Counted from the first letter of the stretch, positions 1 to 8,965 are shown. The stretch is DNA of 59,396 bases from Armatimonadetes bacterium 55-13 (GCA_001898035.1 MKRX01000011.1:11846-71241); one strand, 5' to 3'. A program made the numbers and translations. The notes: generated from the letters alone by a model not told the origin.

Positions 1-1222
1 CCGGTCGGGTCATGCGGGTTCCCTCGGGGAAATACCTGACAATAGCATCGGACATTTGCTGCATGTTCGCGGCGTACGCCTTCCGTGCCTTGCGCAGGTA
101 ATGGTCATAACCGCCGTTACTCAAAAACTCGGCGACGATCAACTGCGGGAGCGAAGCGGTGCTAATTGTTGTCACGTGCTTGGCCCGCTCGATCTTCGTT
201 CGGTACTTGCCGGAAACAACCCAGCCCACACGCAAACCGGGAGCCAGAGTCTTGGAGAAGGAAGAGCAGAGGAGGACATTGTCGGAGTCGTCATAGGCCT
301 TTGCCACACTCGGACGTGAATCGTCAAATCCAAGTTCACCGTAAACGTCGTCCTCAATGATGGTGGCCTCGTAACGCTGGCAAACCTGCACCAGCCGTTG
401 CTTATCCACATCTGATAGCTGCCCACCAAGCGGATTTCCAAAATTGGTCGAAATTAAAACCGCCTGAATCTGCCCGTCCGTCCCGTACGCAGTGGCAAGC
501 GCCTCTTCCAGACGGTCGATACACATCCCTTCACGGCTCCGGGTCTCAATCTCTACCGCCTTTAGTCCGACCATCCGAGTCGTTGCGAGAACTCCGTAGT
601 AGCAGGGAGATTCGACGGCAACCACGCCTCCGGGTCGGCAAACCACATTGAGCGCCAAAACCAAAGCCTCTTGACAGCCATTGGTAATGACGACGTCATC
701 CGGAGAAACTGAACACCCCGCTTCGAAGAGACGCTGCGCAATTTGCTCCCTCAGCGGCTGATAGCCATTGATTTCCGTGTAGTTGTAGGCGTCGGACGGA
801 AAGTCGCGAAGGATCTGATTGGCCACCCTATTGAGCTTGCCTTCCGGCCGCAAATGGGGTCCGGGAGTCGCCAAAGCAAGGCTCACCACGCCAGGCCGAT
901 GGGCGTCGTGCATGATTTGATCCATCAGGACTTCTCGGCGAAATTCAGCGGGTTCGAACTTTGGGCGAGTTCGGTCTGGCTCCGCGATAATCTGATTTGG
1001 ACGAGACCGCACGTAATGACCCGATTGGGGCCGGGGATGGATGTATCCCTGATCTTCCAGGAGACGATAAGCATCCAACACCGTGGTGATGCTGACCTTG
1101 TAGGCACGACTCAATTCCCGCACTGACGGCAAGCGGTCGCCTGGACGGTACGTGCGCTTGAGGATCTGGTCCTTCACACGTCCCGCAACCCGCTCATATA
1201 AGCGTTCTCCGACTACCGCCAT
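1..1222 (-). CDS. MocR-type GntR/aminotransferase regulator (C-terminus off the left edge)
   Basis: Reading the minus strand from ATG at 1222 gives an open frame that runs off the window. Residues 1-75 are a GntR winged helix (GDRLPSVRELS, then TTVLDAYRLLEDQGYI). From about residue 110 it continues as a class I aminotransferase fold, with NGCQEALVLAL, NPLGG, the EDDVYGEL strand and SSFSKTLAPGLRVGW, whose Lys would hold pyridoxal phosphate. This is the MocR/PdxR architecture: PLP-binding transcription factors that sense an amino compound or PLP. It diverges from a DUF2917 gene, and a repeated 10-mer lies in the shared promoter region, so that gene is the likely target. The effector cannot be predicted. 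Confidence 0.93.
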   Translation of the reverse strand, partial: MAVVGERLYERVAGRVKDQILKRTYRPGDRLPSVRELSRAYKVSITTVLDAYRLLEDQGYIHPRPQSGHYVRSRPNQIIAEPDRTRPKFEPAEFRREVLMDQIMHDAHRPGVVSLALATPGPHLRPEGKLNRVANQILRDFPSDAYNYTEINGYQPLREQIAQRLFEAGCSVSPDDVVITNGCQEALVLALNVVCRPGGVVAVESPCYYGVLATTRMVGLKAVEIETRSREGMCIDRLEEALATAYGTDGQIQAVLISTNFGNPLGGQLSDVDKQRLVQVCQRYEATIIEDDVYGELGFDDSRPSVAKAYDDSDNVLLCSSFSKTLAPGLRVGWVVSGKYRTKIERAKHVTTISTASLPQLIVAEFLSNGGYDHYLRKARKAYAANMQQMSDAIVRYFPEGTRMTRP

Positions 1223-1225
1223 AGA

Positions 1226-1309
1226 GACACTGTACATCCACTTTTCGCAAAATAAGGAATACAGTTTTTAGGTCAAAAAGAAATACAGCCTAGTCCCAGG
1301 ACACTGTAC
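1226..1309. promoter_or_regulatory. Two direct repeats GACACTGTAC in the MocR/DUF2917 divergent promoter
   Basis: The identical 10-mer GACACTGTAC lies at 1226-1235 and 1300-1309 in the same orientation, 74 bp apart start to start, which is about seven helical turns. A second pair, AATACAG, lies between them (1258-1264 and 1282-1288). MocR dimers are known to bind direct repeats in their own divergent promoters, so these are candidate operator half-sites. Confidence 0.55.
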
Positions 1310-1377
1310 TGGTCTCCCTCTAAAACAGCCGAGAATAACGTAGAACTGAGTAGAGAACCCGATGAGGGGATCCCAAA

Positions 1378-1605
1378 ATGAGAACCACCGAACAAATCTC
1401 CACCCTCGAAAACCACGGCGTCCAACGGTATCAAAGTCGACGTCCGGTGCAGGTACAGGTCATCAGTGGCCGCGCCTATGTAACACAAGAGGGCGACACT
1501 GCCGACTATGTCTTGGAATCTGGCGAGTCCGTGTCCGTCGATAGGCGCGGCAACATCGTCGTGCAGGGCTTGCCCTTTGCCCAATACCGAGTCTTAGCCC
1601 GCTAA
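1378..1605 (+). CDS. DUF2917 family small protein
   Basis: 75 residues. It resembles DUF2917 proteins: a short cupin-like beta fold with V-I-S-G-R-A-Y-V-T-Q-E-G-D, then DYVLESGESVSVDRRGNIVVQGL. The function of the family is unknown. ATG at 1378 is preceded by a purine-rich GAGGGGA about 8 bases upstream. No signal peptide or membrane segment is seen. Its only clear context is the divergent MocR regulator, with the repeated GACACTGTAC elements between them, so it may be the regulated target. It ends three bases before the stop of the convergent holA. Confidence 0.75.
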   Translation: MRTTEQISTLENHGVQRYQSRRPVQVQVISGRAYVTQEGDTADYVLESGESVSVDRRGNIVVQGLPFAQYRVLAR

Positions 1606-1608
1606 GGG

Positions 1609-2667
1609 CTAGACTCGACGCACCATTTGGACCATTTGGAGGATCATTTGCTCCAGAGAGTCCATGGCGGTATAGGAAGGCAGCATCCCTTTGAGTTTGG
1701 CGTCCGTGTCGCTCACGATGCGAAAGCAAGCGGCAATTTGATCTAACTTCACTCCTCTTGCCGTTCGAACCGATTTGCTCTTCACAAACGGCGCCTGCTT
1801 AGCGAAGTTAGGATTGTCGGGAAAGAGACGGGTCACGCTTTCTGGCGGATTGTCTGGGTCGGCTTTTGCGTCAAGCACCACCCTGGCTTGCCAAATCAGT
1901 CTCAACTGCCGAGAAAGCGTAGGCAGGATTCGGCTGTGGGCGGCATCCTCCGCTTTTGCTTGCGAACCCACCAATATTCTCAATTGTCGCAGGGCCTCTC
2001 CAGCGTCGCCGCCAATGGCCGCGTCCGTCATTTTGTAGACGTTCCACTCCCGCGAAGGCATGACCACGGTTCGGACGTCATGGTCGTTGACGTTGTCTCT
2101 TTGACCGACAAAGAGGACTAGCTTTTCGAGTTCTCCCAGCGAACGACTCAGGCTGCCGCCACACATTTCGGCGAGAGTTTCGGCGGCTTGGGGCGAAAGT
2201 TTCTTACCCAATCGAGTCGCCTCCTGTCGGATGGAATCGATCAACTCCTTGGGATTGGTCTTAAACTCCTCTGTGTAACCCCCGCACGCCTTCACCGCCT
2301 TTTCCCAGGCCGTCCTCACGGCGGCGAGCTTGCGTAATTTGGCTTCGTCACCACCCTCATCGTCGGCGACGAGGATCATCAAAGCCGTTCCCGGCAACTG
2401 CGCCCACCCTGCGGTGGCGATGTCGTCACATCGAAGCAGATGCCGCACAACGACGGTGCGACGAGCGGAAAGGAACGGCGCCGTACCAGCGGAAGCGCTC
2501 CAAGAGGCGGGCGAAGTTTCTCCCGCGTCGAAGGTTTCCAAATCAAAATCGTCTTCAGCTGTGGCCGCTTGAATAAGCTCCAAGAGAGCCCTCCCTCGGA
2601 GAGCCTCTTCTTCGCCGGTAAGCAAGACGACCCTGGCCGCCATCGCCTTTTCTAGAGAGAACGCCAC
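1609..2667 (-). CDS. holA: DNA polymerase III subunit delta
   Basis: 352 residues, the usual size for HolA, the clamp-loader subunit that opens the beta sliding clamp. The N-terminal half has the AAA-like but ATP-binding-defective fold, starting VVLLTGEEEALRGRALLELI and including the RRTVVVRHL strand. The middle carries the LSPQAAETLAEMCGGSLSRS helices, and the C-terminal third (WNVYKMTDAAIGGDAGEALRQL, residues about 210-345) is the helical collar. It sits 4 bp after the transglutaminase-like gene and is probably co-transcribed with the moxR operon. That is an unusual partner and may only reflect position. Confidence 0.9.
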   Translation of the reverse strand: MAFSLEKAMAARVVLLTGEEEALRGRALLELIQAATAEDDFDLETFDAGETSPASWSASAGTAPFLSARRTVVVRHLLRCDDIATAGWAQLPGTALMILVADDEGGDEAKLRKLAAVRTAWEKAVKACGGYTEEFKTNPKELIDSIRQEATRLGKKLSPQAAETLAEMCGGSLSRSLGELEKLVLFVGQRDNVNDHDVRTVVMPSREWNVYKMTDAAIGGDAGEALRQLRILVGSQAKAEDAAHSRILPTLSRQLRLIWQARVVLDAKADPDNPPESVTRLFPDNPNFAKQAPFVKSKSVRTARGVKLDQIAACFRIVSDTDAKLKGMLPSYTAMDSLEQMILQMVQMVRRV

Positions 2668-2671
2668 GCTA

Positions 2672-4738
2672 TCAGGCTACCTTGGAGGGCTTCGATTTGA
2701 CCTGTGACTTGAAAGCAGAAATTTCGTTGCGGAGAGCCTTGAGCTGGTCGGAAGTAATCCCGTTTGGAGAATAGAGATAACGCTCAAAAGCCTGCGTGAT
2801 CTGCTTGGCTTGCTCACCCGCTCCATTGAGGTTTCCGAGGACATCTTCCACGTACTCAGCCGGGGTTTGATCAAATCGTCTCGGTTTGCCGGTTGATCTG
2901 GCAACGATCTCCGAAAACCGGATGTACTCACGATCGACTTCCGACTTTCGCACCGTCGTCTTCGATCGTCTTCGGAGACTGTTCACGGCCATCGAGACGA
3001 CAACCAGAACACCAAGCACGATGAGAACGTCAATTCCGCGACGGATCAGGTCCTGGTTAGAAATCTTCGAATGCGTGGCGGTACCCCGCTCGCTTCCGGG
3101 TGCAGCTTCTGCTCCTTCGGTCGCGTCGAACACCACCCAGCCACCATCTTTGAAGAAGAGTTCTGCCCAAGCGTGTCGATCGGCTTCTCGTACGATAAAC
3201 CGTCCGCTCTCATCACGATTATCGGTAAATGGAAAATAGCCGGTAACGTAGCGCGCGGGAATACCAACCGATCGCGCCATGAGAACCATGCTGCTGGCGA
3301 ACAAGTCGCAGTAGCCGCGTCTCCCTCCAAACAAGAAGTACTCAACCGGTTCACGGCCTTCCGGCGCGGCTGGAGCCTCCAAGTCATAGATAGCGCGACG
3401 TTCAATCTCTGCCTTGATCAATTGAGCTCGTTCAAAATCGTTCTTGCCGTGCGCGGCAACTTGGTTCGCCAGATCATAGACCTTTGGACTGATCCCTTCC
3501 GTAGAGATAAGGGATTCCAGACCAGGTACGTCCTGAAGGGCGGTGGTCGGGTCCGGCGAGCCATCTGGAACTACTGACTGCCCCTTGAAAACGGGGACCG
3601 TTCCCGGCTTATTGATGCCCAACATCGCATCCACCTTCACCGTGACTCCGTCGGACGGCTCAATCCGAACCGGTTCGCCTGGCACCGGCAGAGTGTCCAC
3701 GCGACTCGTCAGAGGCTCGATCTCGAACGGAATGTACTTCCACTTCGGGATGGCCGAGATTGCTCGCCGATCCATCGATCGACCCAGGACCGTGTTCGCA
3801 TCTTCTCCCACTGGGACGGCCGCCGTGGAAAACCAGGTGCCGTCCCGATACATCTGATAAATATTCGTCCTCAGATATCGAGACTCATCCATGGTTACCC
3901 GCAGGACGGCCAACTCCGAATTATTGTTGGGGCCCCGTCCAATTCGGGAAGAAGTCATATCTTGGCGATTTGCCGAATTCACTTGTAGTGAGGGCGAAAG
4001 GGGTGATTGAACCGGGACGTTTATCGTAACGCCCTGCACGGACTCGCGAATAATCGGCGCGCCAATGAAGCTGAAAAGGATCACTCCAAATGCGGATCCC
4101 AGCGCCCATTGAGGACCGGCGACCCAACGCCATGGCCCCGCTTTCATTCGTTCGAGTTCGGTGGCAGAACGATCCATCCGATCCCCGGTCTGGCTATAGC
4201 CTGACTCCTTTGCTTGGCGCAGCATCGTTCGTCCGTGAACACGAGCCAGTAGCGTGGCGAAGCATAAGAGAAATCCGAAGAACATCCAGACGGCGCCTCG
4301 ATAGGTGTCGTAACACCCCACCAAGCCAAAGATGGCAATTCCAGGAACGGCCTGAAAGAGGATCGTTTGATCGCTCCAAATTAGAAAGCTACCGAATACG
4401 AGCATCCAACAGAGGGCGCCACAAAGCGCTATCTGGGCCTTAAATGGGTTCTCCGGGATGAAGTCGCACAGAAGCCGGGACAACATAAAGGCGGCCAGCA
4501 CTCCCACCGCATAAATGAAGCCATTGGCCTTCGTGAGCTTTTCGCTGAGAGACGCGCGAACCGTCACAAAACTGATCCAAACGCCTAAGAGCGAGAGAAC
4601 GATAAAAATGTATCCAGCCGTCTGGCTTGCCACTGCCATGCCCGCCGAGTAAGCCGTGAGTACCCCCGACAGAGCGGTCAAACCGTAGTCGAACGCCGAC
4701 GGGTACAAGTCCGCGTACTGATCTTGGCTGCGTTTCAC
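2672..4738 (-). CDS. TgpA-like membrane transglutaminase (DUF3488-transglutaminase-DUF4129)
   Basis: 688 residues. Several membrane helices fill residues 15-230, then comes an extracytoplasmic region, a transglutaminase-like core, one further helix (about 570-585) and a cytoplasmic tail. The catalytic triad is intact: Cys477 in GGRRGYCDLF, His522 in RHAWAELFF and Asp538 in GWVVFDAT. TgpA homologues are membrane proteins with a periplasmic transglutaminase fold and are typically encoded next to MoxR and DUF58 genes, as here. Its start overlaps the end of the DUF58 gene by 4 bp (ATGA), which points to translational coupling. The substrate is unknown. Confidence 0.9.
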   Translation of the reverse strand: MKRSQDQYADLYPSAFDYGLTALSGVLTAYSAGMAVASQTAGYIFIVLSLLGVWISFVTVRASLSEKLTKANGFIYAVGVLAAFMLSRLLCDFIPENPFKAQIALCGALCWMLVFGSFLIWSDQTILFQAVPGIAIFGLVGCYDTYRGAVWMFFGFLLCFATLLARVHGRTMLRQAKESGYSQTGDRMDRSATELERMKAGPWRWVAGPQWALGSAFGVILFSFIGAPIIRESVQGVTINVPVQSPLSPSLQVNSANRQDMTSSRIGRGPNNNSELAVLRVTMDESRYLRTNIYQMYRDGTWFSTAAVPVGEDANTVLGRSMDRRAISAIPKWKYIPFEIEPLTSRVDTLPVPGEPVRIEPSDGVTVKVDAMLGINKPGTVPVFKGQSVVPDGSPDPTTALQDVPGLESLISTEGISPKVYDLANQVAAHGKNDFERAQLIKAEIERRAIYDLEAPAAPEGREPVEYFLFGGRRGYCDLFASSMVLMARSVGIPARYVTGYFPFTDNRDESGRFIVREADRHAWAELFFKDGGWVVFDATEGAEAAPGSERGTATHSKISNQDLIRRGIDVLIVLGVLVVVSMAVNSLRRRSKTTVRKSEVDREYIRFSEIVARSTGKPRRFDQTPAEYVEDVLGNLNGAGEQAKQITQAFERYLYSPNGITSDQLKALRNEISAFKSQVKSKPSKVA

Positions 4739-5991
4739 AGGGCCTCTCCGTGCTTTGAGGCGAGACGAACCAAAACCCCGGCTGACTCCAATTCGTCCAT
4801 GTATCGAGGGTCGTCGGCAGATTGGTATTGGTGCGGCAATCGTGTGACCTTGAACTCGGCGGGTGAATACAACATCGCCACTACTTGGACCCCTTTCCCT
4901 CTCAATTGCCGCGCCATTGAAACCACTCCGCGGTCAGCCACGCTGAGCATGAGAATCAGGATGCTTCCGGTAGGGAGAAGTGAAGCCACGTCCCCAATCT
5001 CGGCCGAGAGAGGGGCGGTAAGTTCGGCCTGTACACGGGCTACTAACTCGTAAATTTCATTCACTCGCTCCGCACCGGAGGAACGATTGGGACGGCCTTC
5101 CAACGTCGGAAACTGAACCAGCGCTCCTTGTTGCATCAATTGCTCGGCGAGAAATACGGCATGCCCACACATCGTTTCAAGCGTGGTGTCGGCGCCGATG
5201 CCAAGATCGGAACCTTGGATTCTTTGTATGACCAGTGAGACCGCCGAGTGAGAACCGGCCTCGAATTCCTTAACCAGGAGTTGGCCCCGGCGAGCGGTCG
5301 AAGCCCAATGGACATGCCGTAACGAGTCGCCCGATACAAACTCTCGGACGCCACGGGGTTCAAGGCCCGCCCCGCGCGACTGGCCGCTTTCCGCCTCGCT
5401 AATTCCCCAGCCACGAGCCACCGGAAGTTCGACAGAGATCGGAATGGGGCGCGGGAGGACCGTTAGTTCGACGGGCTCGGTGTCGTAGACCTTGGTCATT
5501 ACGACCAGGCCAAGGGCATCCGTTCCCACTGCTTCAATCCCGCTCCACTTGTAGACTCCTCGTTTTTGAGGGCGGAATCGATACTGAGTCCGAATGGGAA
5601 GATCAAAGGCTGGGGCGATCGGAGTACTGACCGTCTTATCGCTGTAGATCAACTTACCGGGAAGCGTATCGGCAACCGTGATGAGCGGTCGTCTCAGCTT
5701 TCGTTCGCTCCAGACCACGATGTTGATCGTCACCCAGTCGCCGACCTTGACCGCGTCCGGCGCTTCCCTCTCGAACCGCAAACCTCGTACGGATAGCCAC
5801 GCTTGAAGACGACTCGCCCCAATTGTCGCAATAAGCGCTGTACCCATGTAAAACAAGATGGGCGTGTTGATCAGGATGGCCACGATGGCGAAGAAGAGCG
5901 CCGCCATTCCCAACGCAAGTCCCACGACGCTGCGGTTGGATTGACCCGCGAGTTGGTTACGGTTCGATTGGTAGTTGCTGGATTGGGCCAT
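4735..5991 (-). CDS. DUF58 domain protein
   Basis: 418 residues. Two hydrophobic helices at about 22-60 are followed by a beta-rich region. The DUF58 core at about 207-245 carries the family signature G-V-R-E-F-V-S-G-D-S-L-R-H-V-H-W-A-S-T-A-R-R-G split over its two strands, and a vWA-like fold continues to the C-terminus (SILILMLSVADRG). DUF58 proteins are typically encoded next to a MoxR ATPase and are thought to be its partner in folding or activating membrane-associated complexes. It overlaps the moxR stop by one base and the downstream transglutaminase start by four, so the three genes form one operon. Confidence 0.9.
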   Translation of the reverse strand: MAQSSNYQSNRNQLAGQSNRSVVGLALGMAALFFAIVAILINTPILFYMGTALIATIGASRLQAWLSVRGLRFEREAPDAVKVGDWVTINIVVWSERKLRRPLITVADTLPGKLIYSDKTVSTPIAPAFDLPIRTQYRFRPQKRGVYKWSGIEAVGTDALGLVVMTKVYDTEPVELTVLPRPIPISVELPVARGWGISEAESGQSRGAGLEPRGVREFVSGDSLRHVHWASTARRGQLLVKEFEAGSHSAVSLVIQRIQGSDLGIGADTTLETMCGHAVFLAEQLMQQGALVQFPTLEGRPNRSSGAERVNEIYELVARVQAELTAPLSAEIGDVASLLPTGSILILMLSVADRGVVSMARQLRGKGVQVVAMLYSPAEFKVTRLPHQYQSADDPRYMDELESAGVLVRLASKHGEAL

Positions 5992-6941
5992 CAGCTTACG
6001 GGAACGGGAGCTCGCACGGTTTCGACGACTTTGCGGATTAAGTCCTCAGCCGTTTCGCCCCGAGCCCGGGCTTCCGCTCTTGGGAGTACACGATGGGCGA
6101 GAACAAGTTCTGCCGTCGCCTTGATATCATCCGGGCGAACAAACTCAGAACCATTCATGGCGGCTTGGGCCTGTCCAGCTCTCATCAGGTGCAGAGTGCC
6201 TCGGGGCGAGGTGCCCATCAACAGATGCGGGCTCTCTCGGGTGGCTCGAACGAGATCGACGATATAGGCTCGAATCGTCTCGTGGACGAAGACGTCTCGG
6301 ACCTCATTTTGGAGCTCGATGAGTTCTTCCGGCTGGATGATCGTGCTAACCAATTCGATCGGATGCGACACTTGCTGGCGAGAAAGAATGTCGATTTCAC
6401 TCTCACGGGACGGGTACCCAAGTGAAACTCGACCGAAGAATCGATCCAACTGGGCTTCCGGCAAGGGGTAGGTTCCGGTCATTTCCACTGAGTTCTGAGT
6501 GGCAATCACGAAGAACGGTCGGGGCAACCGACGCGTCTCGCCATCAACGGTCACGGTTCGCTCTTCCATGGCCTCAAGCAGAGCCGATTGAGTTTTAGGG
6601 GTAGCTCGGTTTATTTCGTCGACGAGGACGACGTTACCGAAAATGGGTCCGGGTCGGAAGGAGAATTCAGCGTCCCGTTGATTGAAGACAGACGTTCCGG
6701 TCACGTCTCCGGGGAGGATGTCTGGCGTGAACTGAACGCGTCGAAATTCCCCGCCGATCGACTTAGCCAGCGCTTTTGCCAGGGTCGTCTTACCTACTCC
6801 GGGGATGTCTTCAATCAATAGATGGCCGTTGCACAACAGCGTCAGGACGGCCTTCTTCAGGGTTTCGTCTTTTCCGACGATGACACGTTCTACTTCCTGG
6901 ACGATCTCTTGCGACTTAGCTTGGATACGGTCAATGTTCAA
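5991..6941 (-). CDS. MoxR-family AAA+ ATPase
   Basis: 316 residues. Walker A is GVGKTT at 48-53 and Walker B is VVLVDEINRA at 104-113. The sensor region follows (FFVIATQNSVEMTGTYPLPEAQLDRF), with the C-terminal lid characteristic of MoxR chaperone-like ATPases (MGTSPRGTLHLMRAGQA). The chosen start is TTG at 6941. A GAGAGGG sequence lies 7 bases upstream, and no ATG in frame is better placed. It is the first gene of the moxR-DUF58-transglutaminase operon. Confidence 0.92.
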   Translation of the reverse strand: MNIDRIQAKSQEIVQEVERVIVGKDETLKKAVLTLLCNGHLLIEDIPGVGKTTLAKALAKSIGGEFRRVQFTPDILPGDVTGTSVFNQRDAEFSFRPGPIFGNVVLVDEINRATPKTQSALLEAMEERTVTVDGETRRLPRPFFVIATQNSVEMTGTYPLPEAQLDRFFGRVSLGYPSRESEIDILSRQQVSHPIELVSTIIQPEELIELQNEVRDVFVHETIRAYIVDLVRATRESPHLLMGTSPRGTLHLMRAGQAQAAMNGSEFVRPDDIKATAELVLAHRVLPRAEARARGETAEDLIRKVVETVRAPVPVS

Positions 6942-7062
6942 TCAGATGCCCTCTCTTATTTCCTAGTCCTACTGCGTGATAGCCGGTTTCGGTTTCCATG
7001 ATGCGTCAGGTTGTTTAATCCAGTGTTTAGAATGTGACGCCCGACCTACTGGATTCCGATGC

Positions 7063-7078
7063 TAGAATCTCCCCCGTG
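7063..7078 (+). promoter_or_regulatory. Leaderless -10 box (TAGAAT) on the sugar kinase start
   Basis: TAGAAT at 7063-7068 is followed by 7 bases and then GTG at 7076. The spacing would place the transcript start on the start codon. No Shine-Dalgarno sequence is visible, and an earlier GTG at 7034 would add 14 poorly conserved residues. Confidence 0.5.
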
Positions 7079-8107
7079 CAGCGTGAGTGCGTCATTGGTG
7101 TCGATTTAGGCGGAACAAACGTTCGTGCCGGAGCTTTCTACGAAGACGGGTCTCCCGCCGGTCCAAAGTTCAGCCATCCTTCAAGGGCCCAGAGTGGGAC
7201 CTCCGCCATCTTGGACTCGATCAGTAACACGATTAGCCAAGCGATGAATGCGGCGGAGACAAAGCCGGTTCGGGTGGGCATGGCCGTTCCCGGACACATC
7301 GACAACCATACCGGAGTTGTCCGCTGGGCGCCCAACTTTGGCGAGACGGTCGACGGGGTTTTTCATAACTGGAACGATGTGCCATTGCGGCAACCCTTAG
7401 AGAAGTCGCTCGGAATCGACATTGAGTTGGGCAACGACGCGAATTTGGCCGCATTTGGCGAGTACAAGTTTGGTTCGGGCAAGAACGAGGCAAAGTGTCT
7501 GGTTCTTTTGACGATCGGAACCGGCATTGGCGGCGGCGTGATCATGAGTCCCGAGGCCGTGGAAGGCGAAGCTCGCGGCCCAATGATGCTCGTGGGCGGC
7601 AACCAGGGCGGCGCAGAGCTTGGCCACACGGTTATTCTGGATGGCGGACCTCCATGCCTGGCGGGCACTTACGGCGCCGTCGAGGGCTTGGTTCAGCGGG
7701 ACGCGATTGTGGAGCGCGCAACGTTGAGGCTTCGACGCGGGCGAGAATCAGTGATCGACGAAATGGTGGAAGGCGATCTATCTAAGATCACACCCCGAAT
7801 CATTTTTGATGCCGCCGAAAAGGGTGACGAATTGGCGATTCAGGTCTTTGCGGAAGTCGGCCACTACCTGGGGGTGGCGATGGGCAATTTTATCAACGTC
7901 TTCAATCCAGACGTCTTGGCCGTGGGCGGTCAAATCGCCAAGGCGGAGAAGTATCTCATCGAGCCCGCCCGCAAGGCCGCACGAGATGTCGCGATTCCTT
8001 CCCTGTTCCGAGATGTCAGAATCGTGGTGGCGGAGCAATTGGACGATGCAGGAATGCTCGGCGGCGCCGCCCTGGCCCTGGAGAAGCACAAATGGAAGAC
8101 CCGGTAA
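7076..8107 (+). CDS. ROK family sugar kinase (glucokinase-like)
   Basis: 343 residues from GTG 7076. The phosphate-binding motif IGVDLGGTNVRAG, the catalytic NDAN (LGNDANLAAFGE) and the TIGTGIGGGVI phosphate loop are intact, so it should phosphorylate a hexose such as glucose. The ROK zinc motif is unusual: the usual CxCGxxGCxE is here C-L-A-G-T-Y-G-A-V-E, keeping only the first Cys. That suggests a non-canonical or absent structural zinc. It is divergent from the moxR operon and overlaps a downstream 43-residue gene by 16 bases. Confidence 0.88.
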   Translation: MQRECVIGVDLGGTNVRAGAFYEDGSPAGPKFSHPSRAQSGTSAILDSISNTISQAMNAAETKPVRVGMAVPGHIDNHTGVVRWAPNFGETVDGVFHNWNDVPLRQPLEKSLGIDIELGNDANLAAFGEYKFGSGKNEAKCLVLLTIGTGIGGGVIMSPEAVEGEARGPMMLVGGNQGGAELGHTVILDGGPPCLAGTYGAVEGLVQRDAIVERATLRLRRGRESVIDEMVEGDLSKITPRIIFDAAEKGDELAIQVFAEVGHYLGVAMGNFINVFNPDVLAVGGQIAKAEKYLIEPARKAARDVAIPSLFRDVRIVVAEQLDDAGMLGGAALALEKHKWKTR

Positions 8108-8223
8108 AGATGGAAAAGACGGTCGTTGAAATTGAGGGCGACCGAAAGTTGTACAAATACGAATTCGAGATCGAGTCTGATTCCAAGGAAGAGCCGAAGG
8201 ATTCGGACAAGAAAACGGACTAA
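8092..8223 (+). CDS. 43-residue charged protein overlapping the kinase gene
   Basis: ATG at 8092 opens a 43-residue frame that overlaps the last 16 bases of the ROK kinase in another frame, which suggests translational coupling. The protein is highly charged: an N-terminal MEKTVVEIEGDRKLYKYEF beta-like part and a Glu/Asp/Lys-rich tail. It has no hydrophobic segment and no recognised family. A shorter start at 8110 (MEKTVV) is possible. It is called because of the coupling and the biased composition, not homology. Confidence 0.45.
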   Translation: MEDPVKMEKTVVEIEGDRKLYKYEFEIESDSKEEPKDSDKKTD

Positions 8224-8238
8224 ACCTAACCGCCCGAT

Positions 8239-8934
8239 CTAAACCCAGAGTTGAGACCGGGTTTCTTGTACACCGACCTCCCAAATCGCTCGCATGTCCT
8301 CGTCCGAGCGTTGGTAGCGACCGGCAAAATTGCCATCCCCCAGCACTTCCCTCACCCGCTCCGGCCCTTGCCAACGAGCGGCCATGTAGTCCGGAGCCGT
8401 TTTCTGTTCGTCGGGCGCATCGACACCTGAGAGCCGGGTCCAGGGAAAGTTTTCCATCCAACTGGCATGAGACGCCACGGGATCGATCTCTTGGACCTTG
8501 GCCATGGTGGCGGGTGCATTCCACCAGTTGTGCCAGCGAACTTCCATGCCTTCGCCAGAATCGGCGAGCCACTCTTGCACCACTGAAGCTCCCGCGATGT
8601 TTCCCCCGTGACCGTTCACCAAGAGAACTCGGCGGAATTCTTGTTCCTTGAGTCCATCCAAGATGTCCTTGAGGATCGCCACGTAGGTTGCCACTCGCAA
8701 ACTGATCGTGCCCGGATACCTTCGGAAAGACGGGGTAATACCGTAGGCGAGAACCGGGAAGACCGGAATTCCGAGGGGTTGAGCGGCTTCGATGGAGATC
8801 CGCTCCGCCAAGATGCTGTCCGTGCTGAGGCTGAGGTAGGCGTGCTGCTCCGTACAGCCAAGAGGAAGAACGCAACGATCGTCTGCTTTCAAGAATTCCT
8901 CCACCTGCATCCAATTCTTCTCGGAGATCCGCAT
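8239..8934 (-). CDS. Creatininase-family amidohydrolase
   Basis: 231 residues. It carries the creatininase family metal motifs: LPLGCTEQHAYLSLSTD (Glu, His and Asp ligands) near residues 24-40, and NGHGGN in the middle. Family members are metal-dependent amidohydrolases such as creatininase, MftE and FAPy deformylase. The exact substrate cannot be told, and the neighbours give no hint of a mycofactocin or creatine pathway. A TAGCAT box 6 bases before the ATG (8941-8946 on the minus strand) fits a leaderless start. Confidence 0.85.
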   Translation of the reverse strand: MRISEKNWMQVEEFLKADDRCVLPLGCTEQHAYLSLSTDSILAERISIEAAQPLGIPVFPVLAYGITPSFRRYPGTISLRVATYVAILKDILDGLKEQEFRRVLLVNGHGGNIAGASVVQEWLADSGEGMEVRWHNWWNAPATMAKVQEIDPVASHASWMENFPWTRLSGVDAPDEQKTAPDYMAARWQGPERVREVLGDGNFAGRYQRSDEDMRAIWEVGVQETRSQLWV

Positions 8935-8965
8935 GTCAGCATGCTACTCGGCAAGATTTGACGAA

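Noticed and set aside
1362-1544. An alternative frame starting at 1362 in the DUF2917 region
   Set aside because: It runs in a different frame from the conserved DUF2917 protein and has no similarity to anything recognised.
7778-8914. A 378-residue minus-strand frame across the sugar kinase and creatininase genes
   Set aside because: It overlaps two well-supported genes in another frame, is Arg/Ser-rich and shows no family pattern.
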